A stretch of DNA of 64,000 nucleotides from Phalacrocorax aristotelis (taxonomy: Eukaryota > Chordata > Aves > Suliformes > Phalacrocoracidae), in assembly GCF_949628215.1 (NCBI RefSeq), contig NC_134277.1, positions 1,514,983-1,578,982 of the forward strand. Direction: 5' to 3'. Below are positions 14,501 through 25,139 of the stretch, piece after piece; position 1 is the first letter of the stretch, and every line of letters starts with the position of its first letter. Position numbers and translations under genes: made by a program. The notes under the pieces were generated by a model. That model had not been told where the DNA came from. It was given only the letters and a program-made list of their open reading frames with translations, and made no database searches.

Positions 14501-17500
14501 GGACACTAGCAATCCTATGGATTCTGGTAACTGTTGCAGCATCTTTTGTTTTATGGTTCTTGAGGAAGGTCCTTTTCAGCACGGCAGCTGCTCAGCCAGT
14601 TTGTTCTCAGCCTGTATAGACTTGCGTGCAGCATACATAGGATTATTCTGTTTCCAGTCCAGCTAACCTCTTCCCATGTCTGTATCACCTCTTTTTTTGA
14701 GCGTTTACTACAGCAGAGGGCAAGCTGTGATTAGCGAAGTTACTGAAATCACTTATGGGTAAACAGGCATTGACTGCTGCATTGTTATTGTTATAATCTG
14801 TACCATTTATTGTTATGCTGCCAGAGTCCTCTGCTGGAAACTCGGTACATACCAACAGACTTCTCTCCAGCATGGCTACATCATTTTACCAAATAAGGAA
14901 TGATTTTTAAGTTGACAGCAGCTCTCTTCTGTTAACATACCATATAGTTATGCCCACACTAGTGGCCTTGATGGCACAGCCAGATCGGGGCAGATTATTT
15001 TCTCCCATGTGCCTGGCCACATTAGCTGTTTTGGCAAAATAGATGTACACATGAAATTATGCAAGACAGGTTTACAATCTCAAACTAGAATTTTAGAGGA
15101 ACACGGTAGCAAAGGTTTGCTTTTCTGTGTGTGTATGTGCAAATGATTCATTTGCTGTCCTCCCATCGGTCATACTTGATTTTGTTATCCAGGATAATTA
15201 TAGGGCCTTGACTTCTCTTAGGAGCCTTCATTCTTCCCTGCTGGTTAATGCTAATTTCTTTCATAATATTTCTGAAGGTATGACTAATTTTCCATAAACC
15301 TTCCATATTCCTGATTCCTCATTGTGCACACTCCTCTTGTTTTTGCAGCCATTGTGACTTCAATAGGCTTTCTCATAAGAAAAAGTCTAGAAATCATGGC
15401 TGTTATGTGATTTAATTTAACATGGACTTGATCAGGCAATCACCAGAAATTTTAAGCATCACAGCAGCATATTGAAGATATGATGATGATGAACCAGGGG
15501 AATAACTGCTCTGTTGCATTGGGCAGTGTTTAAAGACATATTTCTATAGCACCTTTCCTGAAAAATCCCAGACTTGGCAGAAAGGCTGATTATACCCAGG
15601 AAGTTACTACATTGTACAGTGAAATGACTTAGCTCTTCAGTATGGTATATAGCATGCCGTCCAGCAGTTCAACAGAGGAAGTGAAGAAGAACCCTGTACA
15701 TATCTGTATTGCAGAAGTACAAGTGAAACCAAAATGTAATTGCAGGAGTGCAGTTAACTCCCTCTTTGAAGAGAAAAAGTCACGGGACACAAGTCTGCAG
15801 TGTAGAATTGTCACCTTTGTACATTGCAAGAAGTACAAAGATGCTAATGGGGCTGACCTCAAGGTCACTGGAACATGGGAGGAATTAAGTAACATTTGCT
15901 TTGTTTTCTTCTGTCAGATTCATGAGACAATCGAATCCATAAATCAGTTAAAAATACAACGTGATTTCATGCTGAGTTTCTCCAAAGATCCCAAAGGATA
16001 CATCCAAGATCTTCTCCGGTCCCAAAGTAGGGATCTTAAGGTGAGCTAAGGTTTGAAGAAGAACGAGTAGTGGAACAGAATGTAAGAATTTTATCTAAAT
16101 GTATATAGAGTATATAGCTAAAATATCCAGGATAGAAAATCGGTGGAAGACAATGAGTGGAATACTGCAATCCCAGAGCAGACAGTATGCAGGAAAGAGT
16201 TTAGCCTGTGTTCCACTTCCAGTGGACTAGTGGTGCTTAATGGGGGTGGTAGGTGAATTTGTGGTCAGACAGTAAGATTAAAGTGCAGAAAGTAAGATTA
16301 AAGTGCAGGGCTGTCAGTGTACCCCATAAAATTAAATCTATATAAAGCTTTAATATAGCTTTTATTAAAGCTAATAAAGCTATAATTATAGGAGCATCCC
16401 ATAGTACAATAACACAATATGGGCATTTTGTTAGTTTATAATTTAATCATATTTAAGGAATAGGCAGATAAAATATCAGCTACTTTTGAGCTTAACTTTG
16501 AGAGACCCAAGAAATGGAATGTAAAGTTCAGTTGTTTGCCAGCAAAAATTAGTACTTTGTTCATCATAAAGTTTCACACTTTGTGTCTTTAACTCAGGCA
16601 CCTCAAAACCAGTTGTATTAATGAATCCATGAAATTATTTTAATAAGATAATGTTGTCTTTTAAATATATATGTCTAGGTTGTAGTCAATAGTCTTCCAA
16701 AAATCTACTGCTAAGTTTATGATTATTATTTGTGTTGTATTCAGAAGGGAACAGGCATCTGAATGAATATTTAAATAAAGCAGCCTTTAGCTTGAAGAGC
16801 TTAGAAACTAAGGTGTTGTGGAGCTTTTCTAGCTGCACACATAGAAGAGTTATTCAGTGTTGTCCCTGACTGGCAACCAGTCCCATAAGGGCCTTTTCTA
16901 TAATGTTCTGCCCTGCTGGCACCAGAATTGTGATTGCACAATACTACTCTGCAAAAGGTGCCAATAATTTTATATTTACCTTTGATTCTGTGATGCTGGA
17001 GACTTAGTAATCAGATGTTTGGGGTTTTTTTATAGAATCATAGAATGATTTGGGTTGGAAGGAACCTTCAAAGATGATCTAGTCTAGCACCCCTGCTGTG
17101 GGCAGGAATGCCTTGCACTAACTATATCAGGTTGCTCAAAACCCCATCCAACCTGACCTTGAACACTTCCAGGGATGAGGCATCCACAGCTTCTCTGGAC
17201 AGTCTGTTCCAGTGTCTCACCACCCTCACTGTAAAAAGAGTCTTCCTTATACCTAATCTAAACCTACTGTCTTTCAGTTTAAAACCATTGCCCCATGTCC
17301 TGTCACTACAGGTCCTGGTAAAAACTCTCTCTCCATCTTTCTTATAAGCCTCCTTTAGGCATTGAAAGGCTGCAGTAAGGTCTCCCCGGATCCTTCTCTT
17401 CTCCAGGCTGAACAACCCCAGCTCTCTCATCTTCTCTTCATAGGAGAGGTGTTACAGCCCTCTGACCACCTCCTCTAGACCTGCTTCAACAGCTCCATGT

Positions 17501-19632
17501 CTTTCTTGTGCTGTGGACCCCAGAGCTTGATGCAGTACTCCAGGTGGGGTCACACGAAAGCAGAGCAGAGGGGCACAGTCCCCTCCCTCAACCTGCTGGC
17601 CATGCTGCTTCTGATGCAGCCCAGGATACGATTGGCTTTCTGGGCTGCAAGCACACATTGCCAACTCACATCTAATGTTTTGTCCACTAGTATCCCCAAA
17701 TCCTTCTCTGCAGGGCTGCTCTTAATCCATTCATCCTTTGTCTGTATTGAGCCTGAGGATTGCCCTGACCCAGGTGATGACATCGGTTGCTCTGCCCTTA
17801 TCCACCAATGCAGTCACTCCATTGTAGAAGACCACTAGATCAGTCACGTATGATTTGCCTTTGGTGAAGCCATGTTGGCTGTTCCTAATCACCTCTCTGC
17901 CTTCCATATGTTCGTACATGTCTTCCAGGGGGATCTGTGGAGTAATCTTACCGGGCACAGTGAGGCTGACTGGTCAGTAGTTCCCAGGGTCCTCCTTTTT
18001 ACTCTTTTTAAAAATGGGAGTGATGTTTCCCTTTTTCCAGTCACTGGGGACTTCTCCTGACTGCCGTGGCTTTTCAAATGTGTTGGACAGTGGCTTAGTG
18101 TCTGCATCAGCCAGTCCCTGGCATGCATTTCGTAGGGTCCCATGGACTTGTGTGTGTTCAGGTTCCTCAGATGGTCTCAAATCTGACCTTCTCCTACAAT
18201 GGGTGAGACTTCTTTCCTCCTTGAGGTTCAGGGGCTTGAGAGATGTGGGAAGAGAGATTACCATTGAAAACTCAGGCGGAAAAAATTTGTTAAGTTAGCC
18301 TTCTCTATATTGGTTGTCATCAGTTTTTCCTGTCTTATTTACTGTGGGGTGAGGTGTACATTTTCTTTAATCTTCCTTTTCTGGCCAACGTACCTGTTAA
18401 GGGCCTTATTATTATTCTTCGCATCGCTTGCCAAATTCAGCTCCAGCTGTGCCTTAGCTTTCCTGAGCCCATCCCTACACATCCGGGCAGCATCCCTATA
18501 TTCTTCCCAACATATATGTCCCTGGTTCCACTGCCTGTGCATTTTCTTCTTGCACTTTAGTTTGACCTTACTGAGCCATGCCAGACTCCTGCCTTTCTTG
18601 ACCAGTTTCTTAACCATGGGCATTTGGAGTTCCTTCACTCTAAGAAAAATGTCCTTAAAGAGCTGTCAGCCCTGTTCAGCTGCTTTGTCCCTAAGGGCAG
18701 TTTTCCAGGTGGTCCCATCCACTAATTCCTTCAACAACTTGTTGGTTTTTAAAATATGCTTTCTTGGCAGTTGCATAGAGACTGAAAAATCAGCTCAGGG
18801 CCGGTCATTTTGGAATTACTAGGGTTTTCTGTTCCTCTCATTTCAATATCGTTATTTTTCCTTAATGCTTTCCCCATCAGAACTTTCCTTGAAATCAAGG
18901 TAAGATACAGTTTGACATGAGGGCAATACTGGTATAGATTTATGCTTCAATCTGATGTAAATACCTTAACAATTTCAAGCTGTTACCCTGTGTATGGGCA
19001 ACTACTGATGTTCTTTGGATACATAGGCTAATAAAATATACAGTGCCAGGGAACTTTTCCTGGGCACTGGAACTAAACTGTCCATGCTGTTAAGTTACTA
19101 GAGATCATGGCACTTAGCCTGGGCAGCTACTGGTGTCTAGAATTATTCATTGGCACAGCTGAGGAGCAGAGGTTAGGAACTGTTCAGAATTCACAGTCTG
19201 TATGTGACCGTCTTGTTTTGGATGGATGCCATTCATCATCCGTTTGCCTTGGGCTTACAGAACAGCCCTGAGCATTTTTAATGTAGTATTGTAGATAAGT
19301 TTTGACTCTAGGTAAATCTGAATGTTTCTCGGTGTGGTAGAAGAGCTATAGTGAAAAATGTTTTTATTTTTGTCACAGGTGATGACTGATGTAGTTGGGA
19401 ACCCAGAGGAAGAACGCAGAGCTGAATTTTATCATGAGCCATGGTCTCAAGAGGCTGTGAGCAGGTATTTCTACTGCAAGGTATGAAGGAATTATCCACA
19501 CTGCTGGATTACAAATGAATCTTCCTGCCACTGAACAATTGAATCTGCTGAACTGTACAGTTTCCCGTTCTCTTTCAGATCCAGCAGCGCCGGCAGGAAC
19601 TGGAACAATCTCTGGGAGTGCGCAACACATAA
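2416..19632 (+). CDS. SMARCD3: SMARCD3 (BAF60C), C-terminal part, six exons
   Basis: The joined coding exons are 2416-2577, 6781-6878, 13574-13709, 15918-16040, 19379-19480 and 19579-19632. All junctions are AG/GT and phases are consistent, giving 224 residues and a TAA stop. The first two exons carry the SWIB domain (starts [15 protein letters not shown], continues [16 protein letters not shown]). The rest is the conserved tail with [20 protein letters not shown] and the end [16 protein letters not shown]. Wording such as [33 protein letters not shown] and [14 protein letters not shown] fits the D3 paralogue better than D1 or D2. BAF60 proteins are nuclear subunits of BAF/SWI-SNF remodelling complexes and bridge them to transcription factors; BAF60C is known for heart and muscle roles. 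The N-terminal half lies upstream of the window. No frameshift or stop is seen, so the gene looks functional. The paralogue call rests on remembered family differences. Confidence 0.95.
2578..6780 (+). other. SMARCD3: SMARCD3 intron, no other feature seen
   Basis: This 4.2-kb intron runs from donor gtaact to acceptor 'tgtattccag'. It is AT-rich with poly-T and poly-A runs (for example near 3688-3701). I saw no clear transposon, RNA gene or additional exon. Short open frames on both strands show no recognisable family. Confidence 0.7.
6781..6878 (+). CDS. SMARCD3: SMARCD3 exon (SWIB domain, second half)
   Basis: This 98-bp exon starts at ATC after 'ttccag' and encodes [20 protein letters not shown] followed by [12 protein letters not shown]. 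It ends in AG, two bases into a codon, before the donor gtaagc. The split codon is completed as AGT (Ser) by the next exon. Confidence 0.95.
8287..8435 (-). mobile_element. CR1 LINE 3' fragment, old
   Basis: On the minus strand this is a diverged CR1 3' end. It begins with the reverse of the terminal repeat (aaatcacagaata) and continues with the 'gtcatctag' block and a degraded copy of the adjacent CR1 3' region (agcaggttcagat...). The boundaries are approximate. Confidence 0.6.
8505..9102 (-). mobile_element. Solo LTR, avian ERV-L-like family, antisense
   Basis: Read on the minus strand it starts TGTGCTGGTTTTGG, the same start as the LTRs of the intact provirus at 55068. It ends in GGGTTAAACATCAACA. 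Shared internal blocks include 'ggatagtgttaattttc', the 'ttattaaactg...tctcaaccca' polyadenylation region and 'actggccaaag'. No matching target duplication was found at the edges, so it is old. It lies antisense in the SMARCD3 intron. Confidence 0.85.
9199..9733 (-). mobile_element. CR1 LINE, 5'-truncated
   Basis: The left edge carries the reverse of the CR1 terminal octamer repeats (tcacagaatcacagaat), followed by 'aggttggaagggacctcagggatcatctagtc'-type sequence. Reading leftward from 9730, the minus strand encodes the CR1 ORF2 C-terminus ([13 protein letters not shown], then [12 protein letters not shown]) in broken frames. It is a typical 5'-truncated copy, with the reverse transcriptase core absent. 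Confidence 0.92.
10386..10950 (-). mobile_element. CR1 LINE fragment, degraded
   Basis: The minus strand resembles CR1 ORF2 sequence: the block around 10470-10560 ('gttagacaaacccagctg') and the 'cccccaggtcctctcctgcaaaactg' region at 10760-10800 are recognisable, but frames are destroyed. The 3' terminal repeat is missing at the left edge. The next CR1 copy follows directly. Confidence 0.7.
11015..11545 (-). mobile_element. CR1 LINE, 5'-truncated, second copy
   Basis: The minus strand encodes degraded CR1 ORF2 C-terminal sequence (around [17 protein letters not shown]). At the left it shows the 'gatcatctggtcaaatgccg' block that lies near the CR1 3' end. It sits head-to-tail with the preceding fragment but belongs to a different insertion, since the 3' region recurs. 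Confidence 0.8.
12249..12786 (+). mobile_element. CR1 LINE, 5'-truncated, sense
   Basis: It has an unusually open frame for a CR1 relic. 12249-12647 encodes [20 protein letters not shown], then [15 protein letters not shown] and [19 protein letters not shown], the C-terminal part of CR1 ORF2. The frame then meets a stop, and the 3' region ends with 'ttttccaacctaaatgattctac'. The reverse transcriptase core is absent, so it cannot mobilise itself. Confidence 0.92.
13574..13709 (+). CDS. SMARCD3: SMARCD3 exon
   Basis: This 136-bp exon completes the split serine codon and encodes [20 protein letters not shown], then [19 protein letters not shown] and TALDNK. The acceptor is 'ctccatag' and the donor is gtacta. 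Together with the preceding exon it makes 78 codons. Confidence 0.95.
13710..15917 (+). other. SMARCD3: SMARCD3 intron
   Basis: This 2.2-kb intron runs from donor gtacta to acceptor 'cttctgtcag'. No transposon is recognised. Two stretches are open longer than average (13830-14249 and 14350-14619). Neither resembles a known protein and neither is flanked by convincing coding evidence. The frame upstream of 15918 also stays open back to 15642. Confidence 0.75.
15918..16040 (+). CDS. SMARCD3: SMARCD3 exon (coiled-coil-like segment)
   Basis: This 123-bp, phase-0 exon encodes 41 residues starting [20 protein letters not shown] and ending SQSRDLK. The acceptor is 'ttctgtcag' and the donor is gtgagc. 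The heptad-like [12 protein letters not shown] part is a known conserved helix of the BAF60 C-terminus. Confidence 0.95.
16041..19378 (+). other. SMARCD3: SMARCD3 intron with a large CR1
   Basis: This 3.3-kb intron runs from donor gtgagc to acceptor 'tgtcacag'. Over half is a single antisense CR1 (17032-18845). The 1-kb part before it has nothing recognisable apart from a short TTTAATAAAGCTATA-type A/T repeat near 16335-16390. Confidence 0.85.
17032..18845 (-). mobile_element. CR1 LINE, about 1.8 kb, RT region, degraded
   Basis: The left edge is the reverse of the CR1 3' terminal repeat (atagaatcatagaatga). On the minus strand three ORF2 stretches can be read in different frames. They are the linker after the endonuclease (18638-18339, [20 protein letters not shown]), the reverse transcriptase fingers (18264-17974, [20 protein letters not shown]), and the C-terminal region (17430-17122, [18 protein letters not shown]). 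Frameshifts separate them and the endonuclease domain is missing, so the copy is dead. Confidence 0.93.
19379..19480 (+). CDS. SMARCD3: SMARCD3 exon
   Basis: This 102-bp, phase-0 exon encodes 34 residues, [20 protein letters not shown] and [14 protein letters not shown]. The acceptor is 'tgtcacag' and the donor is gtatga. Confidence 0.95.
19579..19632 (+). CDS. SMARCD3: SMARCD3 last coding exon
   Basis: After a 98-bp intron with acceptor 'tctctttcag', the exon encodes [17 protein letters not shown] and the TAA stop at 19630-19632. This is the natural BAF60 C-terminus. Confidence 0.95.
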   Translation: MQQRRQELEQSLGVRNT

Positions 19633-20022
19633 GTACCGCTCACAAGATCTCATTGGCATCATGACCACCAAACCAGTGGACTTTTCAGTGTTACTTAGCT
19701 CACTGTTACACATGGACCTGCTTCCTGACTGGATGAGAATGTACTATCAACACACCAGTCAGAACACCAGCTTTAGAGTGACCCTTGAAAATCTTGCCCG
19801 TTGGGGGTGTCTCAAACCATTCCAGGCCAAAGACAGCGCCGTACAAGTGTCAGTGTTAAAGAAGATTAAAGGTTCATTCATCAACATGCATCATTAAGTT
19901 TTACCAGAAAGTTCAAGACACTACACAGCAAATCCTAATGGGATATGCATAGAATCATGGGTGGCATTGATGGGGGATGTTGAGATGGGTGTTATAGGAG
20001 ACTTCAGATTTAGAGAAATAAA
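19633..20022 (+). other. SMARCD3: Probable SMARCD3 3' UTR start
   Basis: Sequence downstream of the stop should be 3' UTR. The first AATAAA on the + strand is at 20017-20022 and is the simplest candidate polyadenylation signal. An ATTAAA near 20910 is another. The true end cannot be fixed from sequence alone. Confidence 0.4.
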
Positions 20023-22967
20023 TGCAGTTCTCATCCTATGTTACCTAAGAGTCTTAAATCATAAATTCTGTGGAATTAGACAAGATAGTCTTTCTTATAG
20101 CTGTGGACTGCTTTATATTCCTGAACAGAGTTTTTATTACAGCTGGAGCAGTGCAAGAAGCCATCTCACCATGTGAAAGAACAAACTAAGAGGATTTTCA
20201 TTCCTGGAATGAAGAGCCCCTCTGGAAGAAAGAAGTATAGTCAGCCCATCTCTTCTGCGAACTCTAATATTTCCTCTTTCCCTTGCCCCTGCAGTGAAAG
20301 GTAGACTGAATTACGTATCACTAGATGGGTATGATCAATGTGCTGTACTGAGAGGAAGAGAATTATCCCTGGGATGAGAGCTTCTTAGGCATCCTTAATA
20401 TCAGTGGTGTTGGCAAAGCTGAGGTCGAAGCAAGAAATGAGGCATTCTGAGAAAATGAAAATAACTTAGTGGTGCTTTGCTGATATCTGCCTTGAACACA
20501 GCAGATATTAACAATAAGCATATATGTAAAATATGAGATTTCTTAAATGTTTCTCTGTGTGCCAGGAGGGTTCAGCACTGAAAAGAACTTACCTAATTGT
20601 TATGTTGGTGCAGAATCCAAGAAGCTTAACTTCATATAATGTGCCAGTTTTCTCTTTACTTCAAGATGTTAATGGAGTCCCTGGGTTGTTCTCACATTTT
20701 GATCATAGGTGAACTGCCTCTTACTATGAATTATTTAGTTCCCTCATACATGATATGTACTGGTTATATAGGATGCTGTTGAGTTATAAAGCACTATCAG
20801 CCTTAAATAGCACAGAGAACGTATCCCTTGGAAACCATCTTTGTAAATGTATGGCAAATTCAGACTGGGGATTTACACCATATTTACTTGGAAGCAGGGA
20901 CATCTTCATTAAACCCTCCCCCCCATTGTGAGTAATGCATAAAATAGTTTGTAATCAATGGCCCAACAAGCTTTCTAGTCCAAAAAGCAGCTGCCAGATG
21001 ATGTGGCACTCAGAATCCTCTTCTAGGTTACTCCTTTTCATCTCCTGTCTTTCACTTTCTTGGAAAGAGAATCAAATTCACATGTGGTACAGAAGGGAGG
21101 CGGCGCTTCTGAATAATGCATTTTGCTGTAGTATTGTCCTTTTCTCTTCTGCTATCTTTGCTAATTTCTTTCTTAGCTGAACTTAAAAGTTTCTTACGTC
21201 CAGTCACAGAAGAGTCTTCTCTTCCACCCCTTTATTTAATACCTCTGCTTTCACATTTATATTGCCATAGCTTTTACTCTGACCATTGTGTTCAGAGGTG
21301 TCTTGGAAAATACACGTTTTATTGCAGTCATATGATGGCAGTACTGTCACGCAAAACCACTGGTGTAAGAAAAAGCATAGCTGTATCTCTTTGCCTGAGG
21401 CCTTGTACTGGGAATGGCTTCATTTGGAACTTCTTTTTGTGTCAAAACCTCTTTTTACAGTAAAACGTGAAGTCCTGCAGTCTTAAACTGAGTATAGCGA
21501 GGGGCTGTGAGGCTGCCAGACACTGAATGACTTGAAATCTTATTTACTTTAGGACTCCACTAATTGGACTACAAGCAAGCATTATGTGGGAAAACAGTGG
21601 GGGTCATCTGCTACTGTGCTTCCATATTTATTACGCTGCTGTGTCAGTTGTGTGCATGCTGTCCAGTGTATAAAACTCTTTTCTGTATGTGGTAAACAGA
21701 GCAGTTACATTCAGGGGATGCATTCAGTCTCCAGGATCAAGAAATGTGGAGAAAGATATGCAAGGATGTGAGAAGGGCATGGGACTGGGATAGATGCCTG
21801 CAGGATGTCTGCCAGGGAATTCTGTTTTTTGAGAACTTTCCCACTGACATAGCAAATATTTGTATAGAGACATTTCAGTCATGTGCCACAGCTGGCAACG
21901 TAATAGAGTCCAGCCTGCTTTTAGAATGTAGAATGAATTAGATGAGTCTGTTTCCAAGTCTCTTTTGGATCAAATTAATGAAACTAATGTGGTGTTGCTG
22001 CCCCGTGGTCACAATGGCGTCACTGGAAGGTGAATCATGTTAAGCACCAATGCTATGCTGGAGAGTGTGTGTGCATGCGCGCGTGTGTGCATGCGCAAGC
22101 ACATGCATAAGTCAGCCACTGTAGCTGGCACTGAAGATGGCAATCCAAAAGCTCAATACTTATATCCCACTGTCCATATTCCTACTGTACATAATATGAC
22201 TGGTCACCAACAGTAAGTCTTGGGAATAGTTGTCAGGTGCCTTTCCTCTGGTTAAACTGGGGTTTGAGATTCTGATGCTTTTTTCCTGTGTTCAGAAGCG
22301 GTTCAGGCCTTTTAATGAAGAGACACAGAGAAATTTTGTCCCCTGTTCCAGGAGTGCAGCCAGGAGCTTGCTTGTTTGCAAAAAGGGTAAATTATATTTG
22401 AAGGGAAATAATGGAGCAATATGGGAGGAACTGGACCAAATGCTCCTTGGGCATACAAAAATGAAAGGCAGCGGTACTGAACAGGCATGTAATTGTGGCA
22501 GGTTGTGAATGATAAATTCATTTTAAGTTCAGGATGGTTGTCTGTGTGTATGAAAGATGACAAGATGTTTTGGGGTCTTCAGTTGCTGCCACAGTACAAT
22601 ACAAATCTGTCCATACTACAAAAAACCCATTCTGTGCATAGAAGTAGTTAATGTATAGATAATAATATAGATTGTTAGAAAATATAGCATAAACTGGGAA
22701 AGGATTAAAACAGAATTCTGGAGTGCCAATAGAAGGGAACTATATCTTGGAGCTGAAGTGTTGACATGGCAGGTTTGAAACACTCTTTTTAGTCCTTTGA
22801 GCTGTTGGCCATAAGTCAGGATTCAGACCAAGCGTTTCTTAGAAATTAAAGGGAACACAAATTTTTGATTATGGAATAGAGGAATACAGCAGTGGAAAAA
22901 TGAAATAAAAAGATGGAGCAGGGTGCCACTGAACTGCCAGTAAGACATAGCACAGGATAATAATCTT
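20023..22967. other. Non-coding flank of SMARCD3, nothing recognised
   Basis: No gene, exon or clear interspersed repeat could be supported. Open frames up to about 115 codons (such as 21116-21463) have no recognisable motif. The neighbour expected from mammalian gene order (CHPF2) was not seen. Confidence 0.55.
22062..22108. repeat. Alternating purine-pyrimidine GT/GC tract
   Basis: The run mixes TG, CG and CA dinucleotides (gtgtgtgtgcatgcgcgcgt and onward). Alternating purine-pyrimidine sequence of this kind can adopt Z-DNA. It is a simple repeat with no further meaning evident. Confidence 0.6.
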
Positions 22968-23048
22968 GTTTAGACTCTGCTCTTCCCAGAAAGGTTGTGC
23001 TAGATGATCCCTGAGGTCCCTTACAACCTGGGATTCTGTGATTGTGTG
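22968..23048 (+). mobile_element. CR1 LINE 3' terminus, sense
   Basis: Only the last 80 or so bases of CR1 are present. They include 'agatgatccctgaggtccct', 'acaacctgggattctgtg' and one terminal octamer (attgtgtg). It is a heavily 5'-truncated insertion. Confidence 0.88.
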
Positions 23049-24839
23049 ATGTGCAGGACACTGTTGGAAATAGCACAGTCCATGTGAGTCAGTATATTTT
23101 GTGTGCATGTGTGTATGTATACATGTAGAGAGCATGTGGTAGAGAGCCAGTCTCAACTTGTATGTAGCCTGGGCAATAGGCATGCAGGGCAGAACCAAAT
23201 GTTCTGCAAATAACTTTGAGACACATTGTCAAAACATTTTCCAGTGTTATCAACAGGGATTCGATTTTTCGACTTAGCAGGGTTGGTAGTTGTAGTGCAG
23301 ACATTGTTTCAGCTGGCAGGTTTTAGACACCACATTGTATAGAATTTACCCTGTGGAAGCTGTGTGAAAATACTAGTGCGTATATCAATATTGGTGCATA
23401 TCCCAGGGCTCCTAATTTTGCCAAAATGCTAGTCAGGTATTGAGGGTTTTTTGGCCTGTTTTTGTGTTGAGAACCCTTTAATGGCAGTGCAAATAGATGA
23501 GGGGGAAAAGAAAGATCTTTTTTCCTGAAGAAAGAGGTCTCCTTTCTGTAACTGCTCTGTTGTTTAATAGGATGTATCTGTTCTGCCAGACCCTGTATGA
23601 TAAACACCTTCTCCAATCTCATTGAAGAAAGGAACTCGATTAAAAAAATACAACTGTGGGTTTGTGAGAGTGAGCAAATATGTGTATGGGGACGGGGACG
23701 GGGGGAAGAGAGGAAGCGGGAGGGGGGAGAGAGAGTGGGGGAGGCAGGAGAGACTCCCTCTACTCTGTAGCCACCATATCTTCATTGTATGATGCTGAGT
23801 GATTCGTAGAAAAGCTTTTAACAATAAATACTTTGTTTCTTTGTATCTCTTGCACTAATGTTATGTGTCTTAACAAAGACAGGTACAGTTGGTTTCTTTC
23901 TGCTCCTGATAATGTTCCTGAGTTCTTGGATTTCTGATCGCTTCTCTGTGCACACGCACGCACACACAGGGACATACATATACAGGTTTTAATGGACTTG
24001 ACAAAGGTGAGAACTGTTGCTCTTTAGATGTTTCTAATTACCATAGTAGTTACAGCTTGAACTGAGTGTCTGTGAGGAGAGACCCCGCCTGTTGTTACTG
24101 GATCCTATAGTCTCTATAGGTCACTAGAGTTCCTGATGGCACTAATGCTCATCCAATCCTGTTTGCAGCCTGGGGTCTTCTTTTCATCTGATTTTCTCCC
24201 ACAGTCTCCAGGCACCCTTTTTGTCTGTGTCTTGAGACATTTCCATATCTTTTGTTACAGAATATCGCGTAGTTAAAGCTTTACATCTACTTTCTATCTA
24301 CCAGATAAAAACAAAGGTTAAAGTACAATTCATGTGGCCTAAGGATTTATTTACTTTAGTCACTAATGCTAAGCTCTGGCACAAATTAGTCTCTCACTAC
24401 AGAGGACCCTAGAGTAAGCTGTGCAAACAGCAAGCAGCCTTTCAACAGAGATACTTACTATACAGCCAACAATATTAGAAACCTTTGTCAAGATGAGCAA
24501 GCTGCCATTTAACAACTCAGTGAAGAGGGCTTTGTTTCTGGGTTCAGGTTTCTTAGCCCAACAGATTGTGAAGAGAGAATGATGTAAAGAAATGGGGTGG
24601 GTGAACAGTAGAAAGAAGGGTGAAAGAGGAAAGGAAGACCTAGAATTACTTCAGCAACTCAGTGAAAGGGAAAGCAGAAGTAGTAACCTTTATCTGAGAA
24701 GAAAGCAAACAGACTTGGAAAAAAATTCCTAAATGTCTATAGAGATATTCCACCTAGCATGGGGAAAGTTCTGTGGGGGAAGGTTGTCAGCAGCTGAGAT
24801 TAACAAAAGTTAAGTTTGCCTTTGAGAAAATTAGTCTCT
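23049..24839. other. Intergenic, nothing recognised
   Basis: Apart from the purine tract there is no supported feature here. The stretch contains a short CA-rich run near 23950-23970. Confidence 0.5.
23688..23752. repeat. Purine-rich (G/GA) simple tract
   Basis: This tract of G runs and GA repeats (ggggacggggacggggggaa and onward) has almost no pyrimidines. It has several G runs of three or more and could form a quadruplex. Confidence 0.6.
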
Positions 24840-25012
24840 GCATACTTCCTTATAGAGAAGGAAAAGCAAGTAGCATTAACAGCAATCGCCTGGACATGTT
24901 CCTGTGCCCCCTGCTCTGGGTGTGCCTGCTCAAGCAGGGGGGGTTGGACAAGATGATCTCTAGGGGTGCCTTCCAACCCCTGCCATTCTGGGATTCTGTG
25001 ATTCTGTAATCA
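24840..25012 (+). mobile_element. CR1 LINE 3' terminus, sense
   Basis: The sequence 'gacatgttcctgtgccccct', 'ggttggacaagatgatctct' and 'ccaacccctgccattctggg' followed by ATTCTGTG ATTCTGTA octamers is a classic CR1 3' end. The adjacent 1 kb contains no RT sequence. It lies just before the change to repeat-dense DNA. Confidence 0.92.
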
Positions 25013-25139
25013 TTGTAGTAACAACAGTCCCATACATTTTATCCCTCCCCTTTTGGAGCAGCAACTGGCAAGCTGTTTTTCCAGAATGCTGATACAGATA
25101 TTTTTTTGTTTTAGTTTCCTGTTGCTTCTTCTGCCTCTC

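Noticed and set aside
19661..19897. 78-codon frame just after the SMARCD3 stop
   Set aside because: It lies in the expected 3' UTR and resembles no known protein. It is not in frame with the CDS and there is no evidence for a second cistron.
19633..25000. Search for the neighbouring gene CHPF2 or other exons
   Set aside because: No run of conserved-looking coding sequence with splice sites was found. Absence by eye is not proof.
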